Shown here piece by piece: positions 34,856 to 43,734 of a stretch of 64,000 nt of DNA. The notes below the pieces were generated by a model, which was not told the DNA's origin, ran no database searches, and saw only the letters and a list, made by a program, of their open reading frames with translations. The position numbers and the translations under genes were made by a program. Position 1 is the first letter of the stretch; each line of letters begins with the position of its first letter. The DNA is from Arthrobacter sp. MYb213 (GTDB lineage: Bacteria; Actinomycetota; Actinomycetes; Actinomycetales; Micrococcaceae). The stretch spans positions 124,001 to 188,000 of the forward strand of contig NZ_PCQA01000006.1 in assembly GCF_002979915.1 (NCBI RefSeq), written 5' to 3'.

Positions 34856-34890
34856 AGCTGATCCTAGGTATGCCAGTCCTAGGATCAGCT
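34856..34890 (+). repeat. Perfect 13-base inverted repeat in the leader before the BenE symporter
   Basis: AGCTGATCCTAGG and CCTAGGATCAGCT surround a 9-base loop, TATGCCAGT, 94 bases upstream of the symporter start. There is no T-tract after it. It could be an attenuator-like RNA hairpin or the operator of the divergent XRE regulator. Confidence 0.6.
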
Positions 34891-34983
34891 AGGTGCTTTC
34901 CATGGCTTAAATGTCCGCACTTCTCTGATGAACTGAATAGGTACAAGAATCTCGATACTCCGCGACATCGCCTAGGAGCTGTA

Positions 34984-36279
34984 ATGAGCACTGTCCCGCC
35001 TGACTCCAAGCTGAGCGAAGAGCCAGTAATCGAAGCCGCCCAACGTCAGCCGCTCATTGAGCGTCCCGGCGTTGCTCCGGCGGGGCTCCGTCAACTGATG
35101 AGGGATATCGGCCCGAATTACGTCTCCAACGGGATCATCGGGTTGATCTTCTCTTCTTCGGGACCAATCGCTGTGACCTTGGCGGTCGGAATGGCTGGTG
35201 GGCTCTCCGAAGGGCAATTAGCTTCGTGGGTATTCGCGATATTCCTCTCCGCAGGACTCGCAACGTTGATCATGTCGTTGATCTACCGCCAACCGCTGGG
35301 TTTCGCTTGGTCTATTCCAGGTACTGTCCTGCTTGGTCCATCGTTGCAACATTTACAGTTCACAGAAGTCGTCGGGGTATTTTTCACCTCTGGCCTGCTA
35401 ATTCTTGCGCTGGGTTCTACCGGGGTGGTGCGCCGAATTTTGTCGGCCATCCCTATGCCCATCGTCATGGCTATGGTTGCGGCGGTCTTCCTCCGGTTCG
35501 GCACCGACATTGTTTCCTCCACCCAGAGCAACCTCATTGTGGCCGGACCAATGGTATTGGCTTTCCTGTTGCTCAGCGCGGTTCCAACCTTGGGTAAATA
35601 TTTGCCCCCGGTGCTGGGAACCTTGGTTGTCGGTATTGCGGCAGTGGCGCTCAGCGGGCAATTTGCCTTGCAGTCAGCCGATGGCCCGATTCTGGCCTCT
35701 CCGGAATTCACCGCCCCTGCTTTCACGTGGGGCTCCCAAGTTGAACTGTTGTTGCCGCTGGTGCTGACCGCACTGGTGGTACAAAACGGGCAGGGTGTGG
35801 CAGTGTTGCGCGCTGCCGGTCACCGGCCACCTATCAATTCCTTCGCTATCGCCACCGGTGGATTTTCGGTGCTCAACGCCTGCTTCGGCGCGGTATCGGC
35901 CTGTGTCACTGGACCAACCAATAGCCTGTTGACCTCGTCCGGCGAAAAACACCGGCAATACAGCGCTGCGGTAGTTTATGGTTCGCTATCTTTGGTCTTT
36001 GCGTTGTTTGCACCGTTATTGACCCGACTTATGCTGGCAACTCCTGAAGCCTTCGTGCTGGCGTTGGGCGGTATCGCGATGCTTAAAGCTTTGCAGCAAG
36101 CCTTCGTCACGGCATTCGCTACTCAGTTCACCATGGGCGCGCTCATTACTTTTGTCGTGACGATTTCCGGGATGAACTTATTCAATATTCACGCGGCATT
36201 CTGGGGAATTCTTATCGGTTACTTTGCGTCGCGCCTCTTGGAACGCAACGACCATACGGCAGCCAAGCTACAGGTCTAG
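34984..36279 (+). CDS. Benzoate/H+ symporter BenE-family transporter
   Basis: 431 residues with about 12 membrane helices. Family blocks are GFAWSIPGTVLLGPSLQHL (near residues 100-120), the VFLRFGTDIV region, and GAVSACVTGPTNSLLTSSGEKHRQY (near 305-330), as in YdcO/BenE. These carry aromatic or other weak acids with protons. A TAGGAG site precedes the ATG at 34984, so the longer frame beginning at 34756 is rejected. It ends in a terminator shared with the lactate regulator. Confidence 0.9.
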   Translation: MSTVPPDSKLSEEPVIEAAQRQPLIERPGVAPAGLRQLMRDIGPNYVSNGIIGLIFSSSGPIAVTLAVGMAGGLSEGQLASWVFAIFLSAGLATLIMSLIYRQPLGFAWSIPGTVLLGPSLQHLQFTEVVGVFFTSGLLILALGSTGVVRRILSAIPMPIVMAMVAAVFLRFGTDIVSSTQSNLIVAGPMVLAFLLLSAVPTLGKYLPPVLGTLVVGIAAVALSGQFALQSADGPILASPEFTAPAFTWGSQVELLLPLVLTALVVQNGQGVAVLRAAGHRPPINSFAIATGGFSVLNACFGAVSACVTGPTNSLLTSSGEKHRQYSAAVVYGSLSLVFALFAPLLTRLMLATPEAFVLALGGIAMLKALQQAFVTAFATQFTMGALITFVVTISGMNLFNIHAAFWGILIGYFASRLLERNDHTAAKLQV

Positions 36280-36320
36280 CCCCAACGTACCTAGTGCCGA
36301 AACGTCGATATCGAAAAATA

Positions 36321-36368
36321 AAAATCTCCGGCACCCTTCCAATCTTGTTGGAAAGTACCGGAGATTTT
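36321..36368. terminator. Bidirectional terminator between BenE and LldR-like genes
   Basis: AAAATCTCCGG pairs with CCGGAGATTTT, with an inner CTTCCAA/TTGGAAA helix. T-tracts follow on both strands. It lies between convergent stops at 36279 and 36379. Confidence 0.85.
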
Positions 36369-36378
36369 CTTTGAACTC

Positions 36379-37086
36379 TTAGCGCGTCTGCGAGTAGAAC
36401 CAGGTGATGTGTTCTTCTATCAGCTGCGCGGCACGTTCGCGCTGGTTAGTGGCGAAAGCGTGATGGATCGCCTTGTGCTGGCGTCGAAGCACACGCACGA
36501 CAGGCTGCCAAGATTCGTCGTTGGGAATTGATTCAGCAACATAATGGCTGATCGAGTGGCGCAAAGATTCCATCATTGACTCCACCACGGTGTTTCCCGC
36601 CATGGAGGCTAACAGCACGTGGAATTCTGCATCGATGCGGTGAAATTCCTCGCGAGATAGCTGCGCGTCATCCATGCGCATAATCAACACCGCGGTGCGA
36701 TCAATGACCTGCTGCGCATGGTGTGGGTTACGTGGGGGCATCTGTGCGGCCCACGTTTCCAACAAAATACGCGATTCAACGATCTCGCGAACGTTGATAC
36801 CTTTGGCAGCCAGGTGCATCCGTAGGGCCTGTGAGATTCCGGCGGCAGGGTTGGAGATGATGACGGCACCCGAATTTGGTCCGGATCCCGTTGAGGTCTT
36901 CACCAATCCCAGCACATCAAGAATTCTGATGGCATCACGTACCGAGGCACGAGAAATCTGATGCTGCTCCGCGAGCGCACGCTCGCCGGGGAGCTGGTCC
37001 CCTAGGGCGAGTTTTCCCGAACGCAGGTCAGACTCGATTGAGTCGAGGACAACTTGGTACGCACGCGGAGCTGGATTTATAGACAT
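36379..37086 (-). CDS. lldR: FadR/GntR-family regulator of lactate metabolism (LldR-like)
   Basis: 235 residues. The winged helix-turn-helix is GDQLPGERALAEQHQISRASVRDAIRILDVLGLV (in two parts over residues 25-65), followed by an FCD domain with metal-site residues (FHRIDAEFHVLLASMAGN, LRHSISHYVAE, HKAIHHAFA). FCD proteins of this type release DNA on binding lactate. It is the last gene of the permease operon, 28 bases after lctP, and the TNGT-N3-ACNA boxes near lctP and lutA match the operator of LldR homologues. I infer that it represses both permeases and lutABC. Confidence 0.88.
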   Translation of the reverse strand: MSINPAPRAYQVVLDSIESDLRSGKLALGDQLPGERALAEQHQISRASVRDAIRILDVLGLVKTSTGSGPNSGAVIISNPAAGISQALRMHLAAKGINVREIVESRILLETWAAQMPPRNPHHAQQVIDRTAVLIMRMDDAQLSREEFHRIDAEFHVLLASMAGNTVVESMMESLRHSISHYVAESIPNDESWQPVVRVLRRQHKAIHHAFATNQRERAAQLIEEHITWFYSQTR

Positions 37087-37114
37087 CAGTAGACCATTTT
37101 AGCCTTGAACTCGA

Positions 37115-38791
37115 TTATGGAAGCATCCAGGACAGTACTGGGGTGGACTGCAGGTAAACCAGGGTGCAAAGCACCAGCAGCATACCAACGGACCAGCCAG
37201 CGACCTTCTTCAGGATGACCGACTCTTGGCCTTCCATCTTTACCGCGGTGGCGGCGATTGCCAGGTTCTGTGGCGAGATCAGCTTGCCGACCACGCCGCC
37301 TGAGGTATTTGCAGCAACCAACAGGGTTGGGTCGATTCCGGCATTTACGCCGGCGGTCTGCTGAAGCTTGGCGAACAATGCGTTAGCCGAGGTGTCGGAA
37401 CCGGTCACTGCGGTACCGATCCAGCCCAAGATTGGCGAGAGGAATGCGAAGAATCCACCGGCGCCAGCCAGCCAGGTACCTACGGTGATTGTCTGTCCGG
37501 AAAGGTTCATGACGTAAGCCAGACCCAGAACCGACAGGATGGTCAACGCTGCATAACGCATGTTGTAGATGGTCTTGCCAACTTCGGCCAGTCCTTCGCC
37601 AAAGGTCATCGCATATTCACCGTTGCCGTTATTACGCGAGTAAACGAAGGCAACAATCACGCCGGTGATCAGCAACAAGGTGCCTGGCGATGATAGCCAC
37701 TGGAAGTTGTAGATCGTGGAAGTTACTGGTTCGCCGGCGGCATTCAAGATGTTGCCGTCCAGTCCTGGCCAGCCGAACTTGATGTCGGTGCTAGAGAGCC
37801 ACTTAGGAATATCAACGCCCAGCTTCCATAGCTTGGCTACACCGAAGATCACGATGACCAGCAGGTAAGGGAACAAAGCCATCCAGGTGTTGGCGCCATG
37901 AAGCTTCTGGTTACGCTCAACAGGTTCTGCGGCTGCTTCAGGTGTCAGTACACGCTGGCGCGCCTCATCGGCACCCTTCGGAGTCCAGAAACGAAGCAAG
38001 ATAACGGCAGCGGCCAAACCAACGAGCGAAGCGACAATGTCGGTCAGTTCGTAGGAGAAGTAGGTCGCGCAAAGCCACTGGGCAATACCGAAGGAAATAC
38101 CAATGGTCAGGGTTGCTGGAAGCGTCTGACGCATACCGCGCCAGCCATCGATAACCAACACCAAAATCGAAGGAACAAACAATGCCAGCAGTGGTGACTG
38201 GTGACCAACAACGGCGCCAATGTCTGCGGCCGGGATTCCGGTCAGTGCACCGGCGGTGGTGATCGGGATAGCCACGGCGCCGAAGGCAACCGGAGCGGTA
38301 TTAGCGATCAGTACCGCGCAGGCTGCACGCAGTGGGGCCAGACCAAGAGCCAGCAACATGGTTGCGGTAATTGCCACTGGGGCACCGAAACCTGCCAGTG
38401 CTTCAAGCAGACCACCGAAGCAGAAGGCAATCAATACCGCTTGGATGCGAACGTCTCCGCCGCCGATGACGTCAAAGACGCGGCGCAGATCCTCGAACCG
38501 ACCGGATTTAACCGTCACCTGGTAGAGGAAGATTGCCATGACAACGATCCAGACGATCGGGAAGGCACCGAAGACCATGCCCATCACGCCGGAGTTTAAT
38601 GCCATCCCGACCGGCATCTGCCAGCCGAAAATTGCGATAATGATGGCAACTACTAAGGAGCCAAGACCGGCAACATGCGCCTTGGTCTTGATTATTGCCA
38701 GCAAAACAAAGAAGGTGAGAAGTGGGATCAAAGCAATAAGTGCCGAGATCGCAACACTTCCTGCTACAGGATCCGTTGTTGGTGTAAACAC
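37115..38791 (-). CDS. lctP: L-lactate permease (LctP/LldP)
   Basis: 558 residues. LctP signatures are FGGLLEALAGFGAPVAITATMLLALGL (two blocks near residues 125-150), WIGTAVTGSDTSANALFAKLQ near 465-485 and ANTSGGVVGKLISPQNLAIAA near 500-520. It imports lactate with protons. I chose the GTG at 38791 because the ATGs further upstream (38842) lie inside the operators; AAGGAC precedes the GTG. It is divergent from lutABC and followed by the regulator gene, making a compact lactate locus. Confidence 0.92.
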   Translation of the reverse strand: MFTPTTDPVAGSVAISALIALIPLLTFFVLLAIIKTKAHVAGLGSLVVAIIIAIFGWQMPVGMALNSGVMGMVFGAFPIVWIVVMAIFLYQVTVKSGRFEDLRRVFDVIGGGDVRIQAVLIAFCFGGLLEALAGFGAPVAITATMLLALGLAPLRAACAVLIANTAPVAFGAVAIPITTAGALTGIPAADIGAVVGHQSPLLALFVPSILVLVIDGWRGMRQTLPATLTIGISFGIAQWLCATYFSYELTDIVASLVGLAAAVILLRFWTPKGADEARQRVLTPEAAAEPVERNQKLHGANTWMALFPYLLVIVIFGVAKLWKLGVDIPKWLSSTDIKFGWPGLDGNILNAAGEPVTSTIYNFQWLSSPGTLLLITGVIVAFVYSRNNGNGEYAMTFGEGLAEVGKTIYNMRYAALTILSVLGLAYVMNLSGQTITVGTWLAGAGGFFAFLSPILGWIGTAVTGSDTSANALFAKLQQTAGVNAGIDPTLLVAANTSGGVVGKLISPQNLAIAATAVKMEGQESVILKKVAGWSVGMLLVLCTLVYLQSTPVLSWMLP

Positions 38792-38815
38792 GGTGTGGGC
38801 GTCCTTACTCGAAGT

Positions 38816-38841
38816 TGGTCTGACCATATGTGGTCCGACCA
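38816..38841. promoter_or_regulatory. Two LldR-type operators before lctP (TGGTCTGACCA, TGGTCCGACCA)
   Basis: Palindromes at 38816-38826 and 38831-38841, centres 15 bases apart, lie 25-50 bases upstream of the GTG start. This is the same double-site layout as before the other permease. Confidence 0.85.
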
Positions 38842-38905
38842 CCTAGCGTACAAGGTGAGGGCCATCACAACAAGTCTTGACTTATAGAAAGTTCAGCGCA
38901 TAGTA

Positions 38906-38916
38906 TGGTCAGACCA
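38906..38916. promoter_or_regulatory. LldR-type operator TGGTCAGACCA before lutA
   Basis: One perfect copy centred 27 bases upstream of the lutA ATG, close enough to block its promoter. Together with the pair before lctP it makes three operators in the divergent region. Confidence 0.85.
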
Positions 38917-38937
38917 CACTTCGAAAGAGTTATTACT

Positions 38938-39702
38938 ATGCGGATTGCTCTCTTTGCCACATGCATCGTTGATGCCATGTACCCCGAAACCGCCAAGTCG
39001 ACCGTGAAAATCCTGGAACGCTTGGGCCATGAAGTCGTATTTCCCAAGGCCCAGGCCTGCTGTGGGCAAATGCACATCAATTCCGGGTATATGTCTGAAG
39101 CCCTGCCTGTGGTGGAAAACCACATCAACGCCTTTGACACCGATGATTATGATGTCGCGGTGGCCCCCTCGGGCTCCTGCGTCGCTTCGGTCAAGCACCA
39201 GCACCCCCGTCTTGCGGAGCGCCTAGGTAAACCCGAGTTGAAGGAACGCGCGGTAGCGGTGGGCAAACGCACCTATGAACTCTCCCAGCTCCTCGTTGAC
39301 GTTTTGGGAATAACTGATGCAGCGCAGCAGCTGGGCAGTTACTTCCCAGACACCATCACTTACCACCCTTCCTGCCACGGCATGCGTTCACTACAGCTCG
39401 GCGACCGCCAGCTGGATCTGCTCAAGACCGTGGGTGGCATCAACGTCGAGATACTCCCGGAAGCCGACCAGTGCTGTGGCTTCGGCGGTACCTTCTCGAT
39501 CAAGAATGCCGATGTTTCTTCGGCCATGCTCGAAGACAAGGTGAAGAACATCTGTTCCACCGGTGCTTCGGCCTGCGCCGGCGGCGACGCCTCCTGTCTG
39601 ATGCACATCGGTGGCGGACTCTCGCGCACCGGTGCCAAACCCAAAACCCTGCACCTAGCCGATATTTTGGCTAGCACCATGGAAGAGACGGTGACACTGT
39701 GA
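38938..39702 (+). CDS. lutA: L-lactate oxidation complex subunit LutA (Fe-S/CCG-domain protein)
   Basis: 254 residues with the two CCG cysteine-rich motifs: ACCGQMHINSGY near residue 42 and QCCGFGGTFSI near 178, which bind iron-sulfur centres. LutA (LldE/YkgE) is part of the NAD-independent LutABC lactate dehydrogenase, which oxidises L-lactate to pyruvate and delivers electrons to the respiratory chain. ATG at 38938 is chosen by the typical MRIALFATC start; the frame extends 11 codons upstream through the operator. It overlaps lutB by four bases (GTGA). Confidence 0.95.
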   Translation: MRIALFATCIVDAMYPETAKSTVKILERLGHEVVFPKAQACCGQMHINSGYMSEALPVVENHINAFDTDDYDVAVAPSGSCVASVKHQHPRLAERLGKPELKERAVAVGKRTYELSQLLVDVLGITDAAQQLGSYFPDTITYHPSCHGMRSLQLGDRQLDLLKTVGGINVEILPEADQCCGFGGTFSIKNADVSSAMLEDKVKNICSTGASACAGGDASCLMHIGGGLSRTGAKPKTLHLADILASTMEETVTL

Positions 39703-41171
39703 CTCAGGTATTCCTCGGCATGCCAGCACCCGGACATGGCAACCTCTTCGAAGAAGAGCCATTCCCGCAGGCAGCACACCGCGAACTGGGCAATACCCAG
39801 ATGCGCAAAAATCTACGCCACGCGACCCACACCATTCGCGACAAACGACTAAAAGTTGTTGGCGAACTTCCCGACTGGGACGACCTGCGCGATTCCGGCT
39901 CGGCCATCAAGAACAACGCCATGGCCAATATCGAAGAGCTACTACTGCAGTTCGAAAAGAACTTCACCGCTCGCGGTGGCATCGTTCACTGGGCGCGAGA
40001 TGCGTCCGAGGCGAACAAGATCGTCACGGAACTCGTCAAGGCAACCGGGTCCACCGAGGTGGTCAAGGTCAAGTCCATGGCCACCCAAGAGATCGGCCTG
40101 AACGAGCACCTTGAAACCGAAGGTATCGAAGCCTTCGAAACCGACCTTGCCGAACTTATTGTTCAGCTGGGCCACGATAAACCAAGCCACATTCTGGTGC
40201 CTGCAATCCACAAGAACCGTACCCAGGTACGCGATATCTTCTTGAAGGAAATGCCGGGGGTAGATCCGACCCTTACCGATGAGCCAGCCAAGCTGGCCGA
40301 GGCGGCCCGCTCCCACCTTCGCAAGAAATTCCTTGCCTCCAAGGTTGCCATCTCCGGAGCAAACTTTGCACTGGCAGATACCGGAACGCTTGGAGTAGTG
40401 GAGTCTGAAGGTAACGGGCGGATGTGCCTGACCCTTCCAGAGACCCTCATTACCGTGATGGGTATCGAAAAGGTTCTGCCTCAGTGGGAAGACTTGGAAG
40501 TCTTCATGCAGCTGCTTCCACGCTCCTCCACCGGTGAACGCATGAATCCTTACACCTCGCTGTGGACCGGTGTCACCGAAGATGACGGCCCACAGAACGT
40601 GCACATCGTCTTGTTAGATAACGGACGCACCCGCGCTTTGTCGGATCGTTTTGGGCGCACCGCGTTGAACTGCATCCGTTGCTCGGCTTGTATGAATGTC
40701 TGCCCGGTCTATGAGCGCACCGGTGGCCACGCCTACGGTTCAACTTACCCAGGCCCAATCGGCGCGATCCTCTCCCCTCTGATGACAGGCATCGAAGCCG
40801 AAGATAACGGTTCATTGCCTTACGCTTCCTCACTGTGCGGCGCCTGCTATGACGCTTGCCCGGTGAAGATTAACATCCCAGAGATCCTCGTTCACCTGCG
40901 TGGTGAAGATGTGGATGCCAAGCGTGATACCCATAAGCTTCCGACCCAAATGGATCTGCTGATGAAGGGCGGTTCCTGGGCACTGGGCAAGGGCAAGAAT
41001 ATTGGTCTGCTTGAAAAGGCACTTCCGCTGGGCCGCTTGATGGCAGGCAAAAACAAGAAGATCAAAAAGCTTCCGGGCATTGCAGCGGGCTGGACCCAGA
41101 GCCGCGATGTCCCTGCCCCACCAAATAAGTCTTTCCGCGACTGGTGGAGTGACGAGAAGGAGTCCAAGTGA
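39699..41171 (+). CDS. lutB: L-lactate oxidation complex Fe-S subunit LutB
   Basis: 490 residues. The N-terminal LUD domain is followed by two [4Fe-4S] ferredoxin motifs, CIRCSACMNVCPVY (near residue 325) and CGACYDACPVKINIPE (near 375), and a C-terminal helical tail. LutB (LldF/YkgF) relays electrons in the lactate dehydrogenase complex. The start is GTG, overlapping lutA, and its stop overlaps lutC, so the three subunits are translationally coupled. Confidence 0.95.
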   Translation: MTQVFLGMPAPGHGNLFEEEPFPQAAHRELGNTQMRKNLRHATHTIRDKRLKVVGELPDWDDLRDSGSAIKNNAMANIEELLLQFEKNFTARGGIVHWARDASEANKIVTELVKATGSTEVVKVKSMATQEIGLNEHLETEGIEAFETDLAELIVQLGHDKPSHILVPAIHKNRTQVRDIFLKEMPGVDPTLTDEPAKLAEAARSHLRKKFLASKVAISGANFALADTGTLGVVESEGNGRMCLTLPETLITVMGIEKVLPQWEDLEVFMQLLPRSSTGERMNPYTSLWTGVTEDDGPQNVHIVLLDNGRTRALSDRFGRTALNCIRCSACMNVCPVYERTGGHAYGSTYPGPIGAILSPLMTGIEAEDNGSLPYASSLCGACYDACPVKINIPEILVHLRGEDVDAKRDTHKLPTQMDLLMKGGSWALGKGKNIGLLEKALPLGRLMAGKNKKIKKLPGIAAGWTQSRDVPAPPNKSFRDWWSDEKESK

Positions 41172-41800
41172 GCGCCAAAGAAGAAATCCTAGGCCGCATC
41201 CGCTCGGCACTATCCGATGCACCGGTAGCCGAGCAGACCCCGCGCGAGTATCGCAAGAGCTCGGAGATGTCAGAAGAAGAACTCATCGAGATGCTCGTTG
41301 ACCGCCTGGTTGATTACAAGGCCGGTGTTGAGGTGATTGAGTCCGCACAGATTCCCAAATTCGTGGCGGCGAAACTCAAGGACGCGAACTCGGTGGTCTA
41401 CCCGCACGGGCTAGAGCAGCAGTGGTTGTCTCAGCTTCCTAAGGGCATCACACAGATTGCCGATGCCCCGGGCGCCCGATTGAGCGTTGCACAGCTGGAT
41501 GCGACGAGTGCGGTCGTGACCTCCTCGCAGGTTTCCATCGCCGAGTCGGGAACCATCATCCTTGACGGTGAACCAAATCAGGGTCGCCGTGCGATCTCGC
41601 TGGTTCCGGATCACCACCTGTGTATCGTTCCGGTCTCCAGCATTGTGCAGTTGCTTCCCGAAGCCATGCCACGGCTGACCATCACTCGTCCGCTGACCTG
41701 GATTTCAGGTCCTTCGGCCACCAGTGATATCGAGCTAGAACGCGTTGAGGGTGTTCACGGTCCACGTACCTTGGATGTTTTGCTGGTGCGCGGCCTGTAA
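41168..41800 (+). CDS. lutC: L-lactate oxidation complex subunit LutC (LUD domain)
   Basis: 210 residues with the LUD (formerly DUF162) domain: SVVYPHGLEQQWL, SSQVSIAESGTIILDGEPNQGRRAISLVPDHHLCIV (two blocks over residues 115-160), then PSATSDIELERVEGVHGPRTLDVLL at the C-terminus. LutC (LldG/YkgG) completes the complex. GTG start at 41168 overlaps the lutB stop. A terminator follows. Confidence 0.94.
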   Translation: MSAKEEILGRIRSALSDAPVAEQTPREYRKSSEMSEEELIEMLVDRLVDYKAGVEVIESAQIPKFVAAKLKDANSVVYPHGLEQQWLSQLPKGITQIADAPGARLSVAQLDATSAVVTSSQVSIAESGTIILDGEPNQGRRAISLVPDHHLCIVPVSSIVQLLPEAMPRLTITRPLTWISGPSATSDIELERVEGVHGPRTLDVLLVRGL

Positions 41801-41822
41801 CCGCCAACTGTATATAAGCCTT

Positions 41823-41875
41823 CGTGGCCGGACCCCGTTCCTAAACTTCCAAGGGGATCCGGCCACGAGTCTTTT
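41823..41875 (+). terminator. Intrinsic terminator after lutC
   Basis: CGTGGCCGGA and TCCGGCCACG pair, with CCC/GGGG inside, and the sequence continues AGTCTTTTAAT. It also separates lutC from the convergent importer operon ending at 41888. Confidence 0.8.
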
Positions 41876-41887
41876 AATGCTCAGCAC

Positions 41888-43702
41888 CTATTTGCCGGTA
41901 AGTGCCATGCTCTTGGGATTATCAGCCAACTGCAGCGACTCTTTTTCTACGCCCTTGCCCCCGTGATTCCTGCCGTGGCGCGAACTGCTCGGCGGACGGC
42001 GCAGTCCCGCAAGAGCGACAGCAAATACCGAGGTAAGTATCAATGCGAGCGCCGGCGCTATGGTTGTCCACGGTGCCCGTTCCACATAGTCGATACCTTC
42101 TGCGAGCAACAAGCCCCACTCGGGTTGTGGCGGTTGTGCACCCAGCCCAAGGAAACCCAGTGCTGCAAGCGCCAACGCCACTCCGGGAAGTCGCAACATC
42201 CCATGGCGCAACAATGCTGGCAGTACGGCGGGAAGCACATGACGAACCCAGATTTCGGCCTTGGACATCCCTGCTAAGGCAAGCCAGCCGATGTGCGGCA
42301 TCGCTTTGGCTTCTTCAAGCAGTGAAGCGGCATGGGTAGCAAGCGGCGGCCACGTCACCCAGAGCACCGCGATGGTGACGGCCCCAACCGAAGGCCCCAG
42401 CAATGCCGCGATGATGACACCGGCCAGAATCGGCGGGGTGGCGTTGGCAATCTCCGCAGGTCCACGGGCAACTTCGCCGAATACCGCAAGTAATAGGCCA
42501 ACAAGAATCGCGCACAACACGATCACGAAGGCAGGTGTCAGGGTGCTGATAGTTCCGTGAGCTACGCGGGCGAGCAGATCACGTCCACTAGCATCCGCAC
42601 CAAAAGGCAACGACAGACCCGGTGGTGCCAGACGATCATGGGAGATCAGAAAAGGATCACGGGGCAACCCAAAGACGAGGATCAGCAGCAGTAAGACCAA
42701 GGCAATAACTGCCGTCCACCGGGCTATTCGGCCGTCGTTGCGTGGCTCCGGGGCAGGAGGCAATGAACCCGCTGGTAGTGCCCCGCCACGCAATAGTCGA
42801 CGCAAAAAATTCGCCACCAGTCCAACACACAGCGCAGCGAACGCCATGAACAGTACCCCCGCTTGGAGCGCCGGAATATCCTGGGAATTCGCCGAGCCAA
42901 GTAGGTAGCGGCCAAGCCCGGGAATCGCGAATACCTGCTCTACGGCGACCGCCCCGCCTAGCAACCCGATGAATACCAGTCCCAGCTGGTCGATAACCGC
43001 GGCCGATGCCCTGCGGAAAACACCGGCAAGAATGACCCGATGCCCAGCTCCTGCCAATCGCCAGATCACCACCCAGCGTTCCGCGGCAACCCCGGAGATC
43101 GCATCTGCGAGCAGACGCCCGAGCAATCCCCCAGCCGGAATGCCTAAGGCAAGTGCAGGAAGGATTGCGGTGTCTATTCCTGTCCACCCATATGGAGGTA
43201 GCCACTGCAATTGCACCCCAACGACCACCAAAAATACACTGGCCAGCAGGAACTCTGGCAGGGCCGTCAGGGCCACTCCAACGGGTCCCGAACCGCGCTG
43301 CGGTACATCGCGCAGCACCCGCAACGCCGCCGGAGTGACCAGTGCTACGGTAATCATCAGCGCAACGATGACCGCAAACATGGTCAACGTGGCCGAGACG
43401 CCTACAGCTTGCAAGAGTCCTGGACCAATTTCTGTCCCGCTCACCCACGAGTTGCCTAGATCTCCCCGCAACACCGCGCTCCACCACTGCAGGCTCATGG
43501 TTATGGGGCCTTGATCCAACCCGAGCTGATCACGAATCGCGGCCAAGGCCTGCTCAGTTGGTTCCAGCTCCGCATAGCGTGCTCGCAGTATGGCGGCGGC
43601 AGGATCGGTACGCGAAAGCCAGGGTAATGCCCCGGCCACCAGCAGTAACCCCACTCCGCTCAAGATGCGCGATATGAGTCCTAGGGCGTTAGTGTGACGC
43701 AC
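41888..43702 (-). CDS. Fused two-domain ABC permease (DppB-DppC fusion) of a peptide/nickel-family importer
   Basis: 604 residues containing two complete permease units that are normally separate proteins. The N-terminal half (1 to about 300) is DppB/NikB-like: IRDQLGLDQGPITMSLQWW, then VEQVFAIPGLGRYLL near 260. A Pro-rich linker (AGSLPPAPEPRNDG, about 308-325) leads to a DppC/NikC-like half: PFGADASGRDLLARVAHG near 370, the EAA loop AGMSKAEIWVRHVLPAVLPALL near 480, and LGLGAQPPQPEWGLLLAEG near 525. The tail is hydrophilic. It is last of a four-gene operon with the binding protein and two ATPases, so one polypeptide supplies both halves of the channel. Confidence 0.9.
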   Translation of the reverse strand: MRHTNALGLISRILSGVGLLLVAGALPWLSRTDPAAAILRARYAELEPTEQALAAIRDQLGLDQGPITMSLQWWSAVLRGDLGNSWVSGTEIGPGLLQAVGVSATLTMFAVIVALMITVALVTPAALRVLRDVPQRGSGPVGVALTALPEFLLASVFLVVVGVQLQWLPPYGWTGIDTAILPALALGIPAGGLLGRLLADAISGVAAERWVVIWRLAGAGHRVILAGVFRRASAAVIDQLGLVFIGLLGGAVAVEQVFAIPGLGRYLLGSANSQDIPALQAGVLFMAFAALCVGLVANFLRRLLRGGALPAGSLPPAPEPRNDGRIARWTAVIALVLLLLILVFGLPRDPFLISHDRLAPPGLSLPFGADASGRDLLARVAHGTISTLTPAFVIVLCAILVGLLLAVFGEVARGPAEIANATPPILAGVIIAALLGPSVGAVTIAVLWVTWPPLATHAASLLEEAKAMPHIGWLALAGMSKAEIWVRHVLPAVLPALLRHGMLRLPGVALALAALGFLGLGAQPPQPEWGLLLAEGIDYVERAPWTTIAPALALILTSVFAVALAGLRRPPSSSRHGRNHGGKGVEKESLQLADNPKSMALTGK

Positions 43703-43734
43703 GGTGCTCCTTTCTTGCCTGGCCTGAATGCTGG

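Noticed and set aside
38792-38842. An N-terminal extension of lctP starting at ATG 38842
   Set aside because: It would translate the two operators; a GTG with a ribosome site at 38791 gives the normal family N-terminus.
42657-43487. A 276-codon minus-strand frame inside the fused permease gene
   Set aside because: It is an out-of-frame shadow of the permease, with Arg/Cys/Trp-rich sequence and no motif.
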